A stretch of DNA of 64,000 bases from Acorus gramineus (lineage: Eukaryota > Streptophyta > Magnoliopsida > Acorales > Acoraceae): NCBI GenBank assembly GCA_030737835.1, contig CM060852.1, positions 24,837,707-24,901,706 on the forward strand, given 5' to 3'. This document shows, in pieces, positions 23,642 to 34,879 of this stretch. Below the pieces are notes generated by a model that had not been told where the DNA came from, did no database searches, and worked only from the letters and a program-made list of their open reading frames with translations. The translations under genes and the position numbers were made by a program. Each line of letters opens with the position of its first letter. Position 1 is the first letter of the stretch.

Positions 23642-26600
23642 ATGGACAATGCTGCATCAAGAGAACAACGATTACATGGTATACAACGTGGTAGAAGAAG
23701 GAGACTAAACCCGAATCCTCTACTTAGCGCGCAGATGAATTCATATGTTTATCAAGGTTAGCCAAATTTCTATTTGTATGTTTATCAAGACATATACATG
23801 AACATATATCTTTATGTAGGGTCCAAAGTCATACTTTGGGCTATTTTAGTGTAATGTCCAAGGTTATACTTTGGGCTATGTAGATGCACACAATTTTTTA
23901 AAATCTAATACATAGCATCCTTTCGTAGGTCACCAAGTACATGAACCAGTATGTTCCACTTTGCACCAACTACAGAAGAACACCTACTGCGTCCATTGTG
24001 GTGCAAAGAAATTTCACTATGAACCATCAGCGTCATGTTGCTATAATGGTGAAATTAAATTAGCCGAAACAGATGTACCAGTAGAGCTGCAAGAATTGTT
24101 TACATCCGATCTAACGGAAGCTGTTCACTTCAGAAGAAATATTAGAGCATATAATAGTATCTTCGCTTTCACATCTTTCATAGGACATCTAGATAAAGAG
24201 CTTGTAACATCAAGAAGGGGAGTCTACACTTTTTGTGCACAAGGACAAACATATCATGATCTCCCATCATTGATCCCTCAAGGAAACAAGCCGTCTTACT
24301 TCCAATTATAGACACGAATAATGAAGTTCGTAATAGAATGCAAATCATGCGCGACACTGACTTGTATGAGAATGTTGTCATGAAATTGATGAAAATTCTA
24401 GAGGAAAATCCATATGTTCAAATTTTACGTTGTTTAAAAGATTTCCCTTCATTGGAGAATTTTATAATTGGTATCACCAAGGATGTGAGGCTCAACCAAA
24501 GAGTTTATAATTTATCCTCTGCAGACCAAGTTGCTGCAATATGGATTGAAGGTACAAATCCAAATGTACCATCCGAAAGGGATATAGTTGTCCATGCAAA
24601 ATCTGGTCGAAGGCATAAGGTAAAACATTATTTTGGATGCTATGATCCTTTATAGTATCCTATATTATTCCCTAAAGGAGAGGTCGGTTGGCATCAAAAT
24701 ATAAAAAAAAAAGGATTACTTGGATGATGCAGAGGCTAATATGGAGTCCCAAGGACAAAGCTCTTCACATACGTCTAACACAACGACGGTTGACGACATA
24801 TTAATCGGGAATGCCACGGTAATAGTGCTTCATAAAAATGCATCATTATCTACATTATATATACCTCATCTTATAAAAATAATTATTCTAAACATTATAA
24901 CTAATATATAAATATCCGATGCAGAATTCTCGCTGCATACCTTCGAAAAGGTATCATGTTGACAGTACTATTCATATAAGCTACAAATTCGTGAAGGCAA
25001 ACAATCTATTATTCTATTAGCTGGTAGATTATTCCAACAATATGTTGTTGATATGTACATCAAACTTGAAACCACAAGGTTGGATTACTACCGTGGACAA
25101 CAAATAAAAATCAGAGCTGAGTTGTATCAAGGAATAGTTGACAGCGTGATGGCTGGTTAAACTAGAGCAAGCCAGATTGGAAGAAGGATAGTTCTTCCTT
25201 CATCTTTTATTGGTGGGCCACGAGACATGCGTCGAAGATACCTCGATGTGATGGCATTAGTCCAATGGTTTGGGAAACCAGACTTGTTCATCACTATAAC
25301 ATGTAATCCTAATTGGAAAGAGGTGAAAGAAAATCTAAAAGAAGGGTAACTTACACAAGATAGACCAGATTTAACATCTAGGGTGTTTCGAGGAAGGCTA
25401 CAGGACCTGAAGGATCAGCTATTCAAAAAAGAAGTTTTCGGTAAAGTTGCATCACATGTTCATGTCATTGAATTTCAAAAAAGGGGCCTACCTCATGAGC
25501 ACATGTTAGTCATATTGAAGCCTGGAAATAAGATAAATATTCCAGATGACTAACAAATTTATAAGCACAGAAATCTCGAATCAAATAAAATATCCGAAGA
25601 TGCATGAAATGGTTTTGAAACACATGATGCATGGACCTTGTGGTGAGTTAAATAAGAACAACCCCTGCATGGTTGATGGGATGTGCAAGAGTCGTTATCC
25701 TAGATCCTTTAGTTTTAAAACAATGCAACGAGGAGATGCATATCCAATTTATAGAAGAAGAGATGATGGGCAGCAAGTACGTGTCTGAAATAAGGTGTTG
25801 GATAATCGATGGGTAGTTCCTTATAACCCTTATTTGCTAAGCAGGTATGATTGTCATATTAATGTTGAGATTTGTTCTGGTTTGAAAGCAGTAAAATATT
25901 TGTACAAATACATTTACAAAAAGCATGACAAAATTGGCATTTATATTGCACCTGGGGAGGGGGAGAGCACAGTTGATGAGATTAAACAGTTTCAGGATGC
26001 AAGATGGGTGTCAGCACAAGAGGCAATATGGAGAATTTTTGAGTTTCACTTGAATGAGATATATCCGGCCGTAATAAATTTACAGCTTCATCTTCCGAAT
26101 AGGCAGTCAGTGTATTACTAGGAGAGTCAAAATCTTCAAAATGTGATCCAGGGAGACAACATAGATAGAACAATGCTCACTGAATTCTTCAAAACATGTT
26201 GTATACAGAATTCCCTGAGCATTATGTATTGAATAAAAAATTGAAGTGTTGGACTAAAAGGAAGAGAGGAGAGGTGATTGGCTGTGTCAATGGAGCAAAT
26301 CCCATGGAAGGAGATAGATACTATTTGAGATTGTTATTAAATCATGTCAAAGGTCCATCTTCCTTTACTGATTTACTGACAGTTGATGGTGTCATATGCT
26401 CCTCATTCAAGGAGTCCGCCCAAAAGAGAGGACTCCTAGAATCAGATGATAGCCTATGGGAGTGTTTAAATGAAGCGGTGGTATACCAGATGCCACATGC
26501 ACTCCGTAGACTATTTACAGTAATCTTGGTTTACTGTGAGCCATCTGATGTACGAAAACTATGGGATGAATACTTTGAATACATGTCTGAGGACTTTCAC

Positions 26601-27311
26601 AAAATACATGGTCAATTAAATGATCTATGCATCTCATCCACATTAGAAACCATTGGCTTATGTTTGGAAAGCATGGAAAAAAGAATCACAGACTATGATT
26701 TGCCTGCAATGCCTTCTAAAAATATTACTTCAGCGAGAAGCTGGCCAAGTGAAATTATGGAAGAAATGGGAATAGAAACTCCACCAGAAGATTATTTAGC
26801 ATCATCCAAATTGAATGCAGAACAAAAAATAGCATATGCAGTCATAATGGATCGAATCATACATGGAGAGTCTGGAATTTTTTTCATCGATGGGCCGGGA
26901 GGGACCAGAAAAACATTTCTTTATCGTGCCATTATAGCAGATATTAGAAAGAAGGGAATGATAGCTCTTGCAACAACAACCTCAGGCGTCGCAGCAGCAA
27001 TAATGCCCGGTGGAAGAACTGCACATTCCCGGTTCAAAATACTGATCTTGACCACATATACAAGTTCAGGTAATATATCCAAACAGAGTGGAACAGCACA
27101 ACTCATTTAGAAAGCCAAACTTATTATCTGGGACGAGGCACCAATGGCAAAGCGTTATGCTATTGAATTTTTGGACAGAAGCTTAAAAGATATTATGGAC
27201 AATTCAAAGCCTTTCAGTGGAAAAATCGTTGTTTTCGGTGGAGATTTTCGGCAGGTGTTACCAATGGTTCGTCGTGGTACAAGAATAGATACTATAAATG
27301 CAAGTCTGGTC
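23642..27311 (+). pseudogene. Helitron Rep-helicase gene, degenerate and 3'-truncated
   Basis: Remnant of the rolling-circle transposase of a Helitron. A first exon (ATG 23642 to 23756, basic N-terminus) joins in phase to 23929 across a GT...AG intron. The Helitron-like N-terminal region follows (about 23929-24720). The Rep domain has the HUH nickase motif as HEH (25493-25501) and the paired-tyrosine motif (YLYKYIYK, about 25895-25920). The PIF1-like helicase has Walker A at about 26890-26917, read as GPGGTRKT where the lysine loop normally has G before K, Walker B-like IIWDEAPM at about 27121-27143, and FGGDFRQVLPM downstream. Stops lie at about 24309, 24652, 25159, 25348, 25552, 25786, 26119 and 27108. 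Helicase motifs IV-VI are replaced by foreign sequence. It is non-functional. Confidence 0.92.
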
Positions 27312-27545
27312 AGTTTGAAGATTCACCCGGTCTTCCATGTGAGTTTCCTTAAAAGGTATCATGAAGACCAGGAGAATCCGGAGCGCGCCACCATCAAGCG
27401 CGCCCCGCCCACCTCCATGGGATGTGAAAAGATCCAATTAAAACAGGTGTATTTGTTGAATGAAATATACAGCCCAATCAACCCAAGGAGGGGCGGCTAC
27501 TTTGAAGTAGGCGCCCTATTCCTAGCCCTCGAATTTTTCTAAGTG
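27312..27545 (+). mobile_element. Ty3/gypsy pol C-terminal fragment fused to the Helitron ORF
   Basis: The reading frame continues without a break from the Helitron helicase into a peptide beginning IHPVFHVSFLKRYHED and then KRAPP. This is the HPVFHVSxLKxY motif at the C-terminal end of integrase in plant Ty3/gypsy polyproteins. A distal piece contains RRGGYFEVGALFL and ends at a stop near 27541. No RT, RNase H or integrase core is present. It is a small insertion or captured piece, not an element with borders. Confidence 0.7.
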
Positions 27546-27881
27546 TTGGGGCCACGGTTTCTCCTTCTAGTTTCTTTCTTTAAGGGGTTTTCTTTTAGGT
27601 TTTCCAAATGTGATCATTTCTAAATATTACTTGAGGTATTTTATTTTCTTTGGAGGGTCAAAATAGGGGTATCTACAGAGATGAATCACGATATGACATT
27701 TTAAGAGCGAAATTTTGGTACATATTGTGGAGGCCACATAAAATTTAGTTTAGTTTGGTGTTGCTAATAATATAAAAACAATGACAATGTGTTGTGTTTT
27801 CTGTGTGATTTTCATATGCATGTGCTAGTTTTCTTTATATCCTTACTAATTAATTTCATGGGATGCGTGTGTTTTGAACAG
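27546..27881. other. Spacer between the gypsy fragment and the annexin remnant
   Basis: No gene is visible. It could contain 3' non-coding sequence of the gypsy fragment followed by part of an annexin intron, because 27879-27881 forms the AG acceptor of the first annexin exon. Confidence 0.4.
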
Positions 27882-29089
27882 AGGACGGTGTTGCTGTGGA
27901 CATTAGACCCCGCCTAGCATGATGCGGTACTGGCAAATGAAGGTGCAAGGAAGTGAAGCTCAAAGCACTACGTCCTCATTGAGATATCCTATGCGAGGTC
28001 TTCGTTACAAGAGAATGAAGAGATCCCTCGAAGAGGATGTTGTGTCTCACACGATTGGTGATTTCCGCAAGGTTGAACATTTTCACTACACTTTATTAGC
28101 TAATGAAAACTTTCATGCTGTTTGGGAGTAGAAATAGTAATGTTCATGTGGTTTGTGCTCTAAATGTTACATTGTTAGTAATGCTTGCATATCTACTTTA
28201 CCAAATCTCCTGAACCATACACAGTTAGATTAATTTGTTATCTTCAATTTCAAAATTTTCTTGATTACTGGCAACGACCATTGTTTTTACACATCAAAGA
28301 TAAAATGTTGATTGATCTTTTAACATTACTTTCTAAAGATTCTTGTATAGGCCCCTGGTACCACACAAAGATGAATGTGTTATTGTGCCTTGTGTTTGTC
28401 ATTAACCTGAAGTTTTTTAACTCACTAAATTAGATTTTAAAACCCACATAGCTCAATTATTCTCCTCTATATGGCTTATAGGATTTTTTATATTGCTATC
28501 CAGCTTTTGGTACCTCTTGTGAGCTCCTACCGTTATGACGGAACTGAAGTGAGCATGACACTAGCGAAATCAGAAGCCAAGATCATGCATGAGAAAATAG
28601 CAGAGAAGGCCTTCCACGATGATAAGCTCATCAGGATCCTGAAAACCAGGAGCAAGGCCCAATTGAATGCAACATTCAATCTCTACAGCAATGAGTTTGG
28701 AAATGCAATCAACAAGGTTGGTGAAAAGCCATCACATATTCATGTGATCTTCCATTTTGACATGGTTTAATTATTGATAAAGATCAAACTGAACATAATC
28801 AATACAACCTGAAATCTGACCCCAAGGACGAATTTCTCACTGCACTGAGAGCGATCGTTCATTGTTTGACCTACTCTGAGAAGTACTTCGAGAAGGTGCT
28901 TCGCCTGGCAATCAACAAGATGGGGACAGACGAGGGAGCACTCACTAGGGTGGTGACAACCCGAGCCAAGGTGGATATGGAAGCTACTACAAAAGAAACA
29001 GTGTTCCTTTGGACCATGCCATTGTCAAGGATACTTCAGGAGACTATGAAGATATGCTTCTGGCCCTGATAGGGCATGGGAATGCCTAA
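27882..29089 (+). pseudogene. Annexin fragment (plant D-type), three exons, 5' truncated
   Basis: Annexins bind membranes in a Ca2+-dependent way through four repeats of about 70 residues. Three exons remain. Exon 27882-28071 (end of repeat 1, repeat 2) has a nonsense codon after LLWTLDPA and internal deletions. Exon 28504-28716 has 71 uninterrupted codons, starting [13 protein letters not shown], between good AG and GT sites. Exon about 28809-29089 contains SDPKDEF, EKYFEKVLRLAINK and the repeat-4 calcium loop [12 protein letters not shown]; a 1-bp loss then shifts the frame, and the true family stop lies at 29087-29089. The first roughly 70 residues and their exons are missing. It lies 0.6 kb downstream of the Helitron remnant in the same orientation, so capture by the Helitron is possible but unproven. 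Confidence 0.88.
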
Positions 29090-29867
29090 GAGAACCTGAT
29101 CGCCTGTGCTTCAGGTTTGTGTTTGGTATCTAGTCTCTTTGGTTTTCATGCAAAATAATAATATCCTGATCTGGATATCCTAAGAGTGTAATGTTTTCAC
29201 TTGTGGAAGCACATGCATGGACCCTGTATTGGATTGATGTTGTTCTCTTTAAAGCTTATCTAGGTGAAACAAAATGAGTGCTGCTACATTATGCATGCCT
29301 CTGTCATATCATGTTATTGTGCTTATTGAGTCAGATATTGATTTTGAGTAGATATCATCTTTGATAATAATTTTTTTAATAACAGAATTGAAACCCTCAC
29401 AACAAAGATTTTTAATAATATATTAATGCTAAATCAAATATTAATTTTATCATTTTTTTAATTAATGGAGTATCACATGGATGTTTGTTTAACCAGTACT
29501 ATTGGCTTTCCCTTTGGAAAACTGTTCTTCACAAGAGATTAATGGTTGGCTCCTTTTTCAAACCTATTGCCTTCCCACTCAATTAATTTCACATTTTTGA
29601 CAACCAGAAATTAAACCATAGCATTGCACTGCTTGTAAGTCAAAGAATTAACATAGCATCAAACAACAGTTTGAGAAGTCACATAATAAACAAACAACAG
29701 TAACAAAGAACAGCAGTGACACAACATAAACAGAGAATAACAGTGACAACAACATGCTCTAGTTCACCCATGCCACTGTTAAAACACACTCTAATGAGGA
29801 ATCATGTTACTTTTTAAAAATAATAATCTTAGAAGACAAAATTGGTCTTACCATCACCAATAACACT
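29090..29867. other. Spacer between the annexin remnant and the PUF gene
   Basis: No ORF or element is recognised. The right part is probably the 3' UTR of the minus-strand PUF gene. A short CAACAGTAACAAAGAACAGC-rich stretch at 29660-29750 is low complexity. Confidence 0.5.
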
Positions 29868-32800
29868 TCACTTCGTCGAAAGAGTCAGTTGAATAACGCG
29901 TTTGCAGTATAGGTTACTCTGCAGCACAGCAGCATGAGGTTGTATGGCTTCAACCAACGCAACATGGGGACTACCCTGGTTTGAAAGATCAACAATATAA
30001 TGCAGAGACGGTTAGGAATTAGTTAATTAGAATAATTATTGAAATGTGTAGTATATAGCATCTTTGAATGTAAAACTTACCCTGGAAACTATAAAAGCTG
30101 TTTGAATTACATAATTTGTGTACGGGTCTTGGATCAACTGATCAAATGAGGGGAAAGACACCAACTCGTTAATGATGCTTGAGCAATCCTTTTCTCCAAA
30201 TGTTTTGAGACATTTTTGCACCACATTGCTACTATATTTTTGTGTCGAAAGATTCACATAATTTCCTCGGAATTGGGGAATAATGGTTGAAATTACTGCT
30301 TGGATTTTCAATTCCAGGATATATTGAATAACATAGTTCCTGCCACAGGAAATGCATAAGGTTTACATGTTTGAAAATTCTTTCATATAAAACTGAAAAG
30401 AAAAATGCAATGAAGTTGATGTATTTGATGCTTACATATATCTGCACATTAGGATACATGAATTAATGTGTATGTTTACCCACACACATGCCAAAATAAC
30501 AAATTGTCCATTACAATTTAGAAATCTCAAAAGCACTCTGAAAATTCTAGATTATCTGTGCCAAGTGACAACAAATTGGGCCAAACGAGTGAAAGCTTAG
30601 CCAATTAAAGGATTAATTTCACTGGTAGGAATAACAATATTTGTGCTATGGTTAATTTACTGGTACTTAATCTAATTGGACATCTCATTGAAATCTCTTT
30701 CTTTCACTGGTCCATCCCCTTTTCTTTTTGTTCTATTTCATAGTCGCCATTTACCAACCTATATAGCTCATTAGCCACTCACACTCACCGTAGCGATGTT
30801 ATACCATAGTAAAAAAAAAAATTGCACTTAGTCCATATAATTCATGTGAGTGTTGTACAAAAATATATACCTCATGAGATGAGCTATATTTTTTTAAGAA
30901 AGAAATAAAAAAGGGTGCAGATTGTATTTGGGATTAGAAACAGGCGAAGTGTAACATTTTTCTTTCCATTTAAGAGTACACTTTAGGTGAAAACGCTCGA
31001 TTCAAGTCCATGACCAACCATTTTTAGAGCCTCTCAACAAAGTGAAGATGGTTGACCTTCCAATAACTGCAGATGACGACGATAACTTAACCCAGTGACT
31101 AAATTAATTAACCAAGACAGTTTGCGAGGATATACATCAATTTCAAAATTTTACAAGGAAGTTCATAAGGAATTATATCAAATTTTCCTTTTTTTAAAAC
31201 CCTGATCACAATTTTGAAACCAGTACAACATTAAATACACTATATTAATCCTCTTCTATTTGAGTGCCAAGTCTTGTTTACATGCAAATAATCCTAACTG
31301 CATACTAAACTCTGAGAAAATAAAAACTTTCAGTTGTCTCAAGATCTTTCATCATTTTTGTACCTGAAGCAACCTTATCATACCAAAAAATATTATAATT
31401 TCAAATAATAGTAAGGAACTTAACATCAACAAAATATATTTAACGCACCAAAGTTATTTTAGATGTCTTCACAACAGAAGATGCAATGTTTATTGCAATT
31501 AATTAACAAAGATGCCTGAAATTACTGAATGCACTGAAGATATACAAGGTGTCTTCACATCAGAGGATGCAATGTGGATTGCAATTGATTTAAAAAGATG
31601 GCAGAAAATCACTGAATAGATAGAAAGAAAAGAAAGAAATTAAATAAGAAAGCACTGCAAAACTGCGTGGGACAATGACTATCAACAGAAATATAATGCA
31701 CAAGACTATTCATTCAGGCAAACATAATATATGTTGACTAATAAATCTGGGAAGATAAAAATTCAGGGCAAGACAAGTGTGCCTAACAAATATGATGTAC
31801 CTATTAGATCTGTGTTACCAAATAGTGCATAGCTAGACAAAAATTTGCGAAACAACACTTCTCTATTTCTCTAAAGAAAGAACATCAAAATCAAAATATT
31901 TTGCAGTAACCTGTCGAAGGCAGATTATCCTATGAATATCCTATAATTTACCAAAAAAGTATTTCAATGAGAAGCATTAATTATAAAAGCATGTTTTTTA
32001 AGGATAACAGAACTCAAAAGTAAATTAATTCAAATGTTTACCCATAACAGTTTTGAGCGAGGAAAAGTCCATTGAAAACCAATTCTGAAACCAACTTCTC
32101 ATGTTGTATGACGGTTGAATGAGTTATGCAGTACTGGAGAAGACAACATCCATATTGATGCGTTGCAATTTCAATACAGCACATTGTAGCAGTATCATAA
32201 ATAAACTGCCAAAAAAAAAGAAAAAACAAATGTAACATATGTTAGTAAATGAGAGCATACTATACAATGGCATGGATATGTAGGCTCTAATAAAGCAAGA
32301 TGGGAGTAGTCTAAGACAAACAAATGAATTTATTTAAATGAAGTAAAACAATATCTACATCACATTAAATTATTCTGGTAGAAGCAAAATCAACAAAAAA
32401 AAAATATGCAGATGTTATTTCCTTTACTAAAGGTTAAAATGCATGAGAATATTCAATTTTGTGGTGTTAGTTTATAATTTAAATTCTGTCCTCTATTTAC
32501 AACATTCTATTTCAATAAAAAAAATCATAGTAGAATTAGAATTTTTGCAAACCATTCCAAGTCATAGATGATATGAATTATTTTGGATATGATATAGGCC
32601 AAAAGGAAAATAGAGCAACAACAAACAGAGTATAGTGAACCCTCATATAAAGTGGTATTCATCAAAAACAAAATAACAAACAAGAAACAGATATCCCCAA
32701 AATTCACAGGAAAAAACAGCTAACATAAAACTTAATAAATTGTATCCCAACAACATTCTCAATTCAATAACCACCACAAATCTTATAAAAAAAATAGTTA

Positions 32801-33783
32801 TAAAGACACGGGTTCCAGAAAATAGAAAAAACTCCTAATAAAATTATTTGGGACAACACTAAAGAAGAACATGAACAAAAACATTTAGCTACATTTCAAA
32901 AATTAAACCCAACTAGAAAAACATTCATCACATGAAAGGCCTCAGTATCAATACCTTATTATCCTGGGGACCAAACGTTTTCATACAACACCGGATAACA
33001 TGGCTTCCATTCAAATCCAGCATCAATTCCAGCACCCCTGTTTTGAGGGCCATCATAAATAAAGAGACTTGCTCTCTGGTATGAACAATGCCTATCAATT
33101 TCTGCACAGCCCGAGTCCTGAAATAAAAAAAAAGAAAAAAACATTAGCAAAGCAAAACAACAACAAGATTTAAAAAAAAAAAAAATGGGGATTCTCATTA
33201 CCCATGTTTGTCAAGACAAATCCTAATGAAGTTTGTAGGATCCTTGACCAAGACCCTCAGAATCCTCATCCACTGATCCTCCCTACAGACCTCCATGACC
33301 TTCTGCATCAGAAAGTTCCCGTAAGTGTCCACCATGAACTCGACGACGTGGCTAATGACCCCGTGAAAGATCATGTCGTCCTCATCAGGGTTCACCCCTT
33401 CAAACCTCTCCTGCAAGAACCGACACCACCTCTGATGCTTCACCATGTAGTAGATGAGCCCCTCCACATCCTCCGGTGGCACCCACAACCACGCCCGTCG
33501 TTATAGTGCACCGGGTACATCAAGTGGTCCCCGTAAGCCTCCCTGGAGAGGCTCATCAAACGCAGCTCTTCGAGAAGGCAGCTGCCTCAACATTGGCGGT
33601 GGATATCTGACGGTCGATATCGGAGAAGGGGGAGTTCGACGAAGTGGAGCCGTCCGATAGGAAGATGACGTAAGGGATGGTGAGGCTTTGGAGGTCAGGG
33701 TTCGCGAACCATGGTGACGTGTCGTTGTCATTCCCATGCTCATGCATGACATTTTGATACGGTTTCTTCCTCTCTTCTTTCAT
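29868..33783 (-). CDS. PUF-domain (Pumilio, APUM-like) RNA-binding protein; exon 1 disrupted
   Basis: PUF proteins bind 3' UTRs and repress or destabilise mRNAs. Minus-strand exons: 33783-33203 (exon 1), 33117-32955, 32205-32042, 30339-30081, 29975-29868. All introns are GT...AG and phases agree (exons 4 and 5 give 86 and 36 codons including the stop). Eight PUF repeats are visible: RWCRFLQ, FGNFLMQ, HGTRAVQ, NGSHVIR, YGCCLLQ, YGNYVIQ, YSSNVVQ, YTNYVIQ. The ATG at 33783 opens a frame that fits an N-terminal region but runs into stops near 33556. The frame leading into the repeats is shifted and carries a TAA at 33501-33503. So there is one frameshift and one nonsense codon upstream of an intact domain. 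An in-frame ATG at 33446 could start a short protein beginning just before repeat 1. It may be a recent pseudogene, an N-truncated gene or an assembly error. Confidence 0.82.
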
Positions 33784-34870
33784 CTCCGCTTAGTCTTTCT
33801 ATTACTGCAACCACAATCACGAAAAACCAAATCGAAATCAATAAATAAGTATCTACATTTCAGTTTTTTTTAAAAAAAAAAAAAAGGGAAGCGTACATTT
33901 ATTTATACAGTATTGTTGTTTTATTTTATTTTATTTTATTTCTACAGTTGCAGAGCATTCATTATTTTGGAAACCAAGAAGCTTTCCCTACAAAAAGTAG
34001 AGGGGGAGGTGAAGAGACGGTATAGCTGTGAAGTTAAAAGGAAATCGAGTTGCATTTTGTATCATTATTTAAGAATTTTTGTCTGATTAGAAAGACAGGT
34101 TAAGTATGGATGTTTGTACCTGCGGTGCAATTGCGAGGGGAGAGATATCGCCCTTGTTTACTTGCAAAAAGCATGCGCTTTATGAAGCTACAGCAGTTAT
34201 TTCCGTACGTTAACATTGGAGGACGCGGTTTTTATTCTGCGTTGTTGTGTACGTGCAAATGCACGTAAACGAAGCCTAACATGTATTTTAATTAATATTC
34301 ATACTAAATAATTTAATTATAATAACATCTTTACAATAACAATTTCAAATATAATAAATCTAATGTCTTTAGTTTACTCATTAAAATAATAGTATCAAAC
34401 ATGAAAAAAAAAATCATATATTCATAATAAACAATTCATATGCGTTTCTTCAAAAAAAAATATAGAAAATATAAAAAAATTAAGAAAAAAAACTACCAAG
34501 AAAGCAAACCACCCTTAATTGTTAAATATAATAACCCCCAAAAAAATTATCTAAGCAAATGAAGTCAATGTTTATACATAATTAATCAATTCAAAATAAT
34601 CAAATAATCTAAAACTTTTAGTTAGAGATTTTCAAACTAAATTAAAACAGATTTTCTCATGTAAAAAGTGAATTAATTTGGAGGATTACAATTCAAGATA
34701 ATAAGAGAGTTGAAAGGAAAAAGTGAACAATAGAAAAATAAAAAAATATGATAAATAACTTTAAATAAATTATATGAAGGAAAATTTTCCAAAAAAAATA
34801 TTGTAAACATATATTTGTGCACCCTCATTTAATTGAAAAATAATATTAAGATAAAAATAATTTTTAATTG
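33784..34870. other. Upstream region of the PUF gene
   Basis: Contains (TTTTA)n near 33920 and short poly-A runs, then AT-rich DNA. No clear TATA box could be assigned and no gene is visible. Confidence 0.4.
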
Positions 34871-34879
34871 CGCGTAGTT

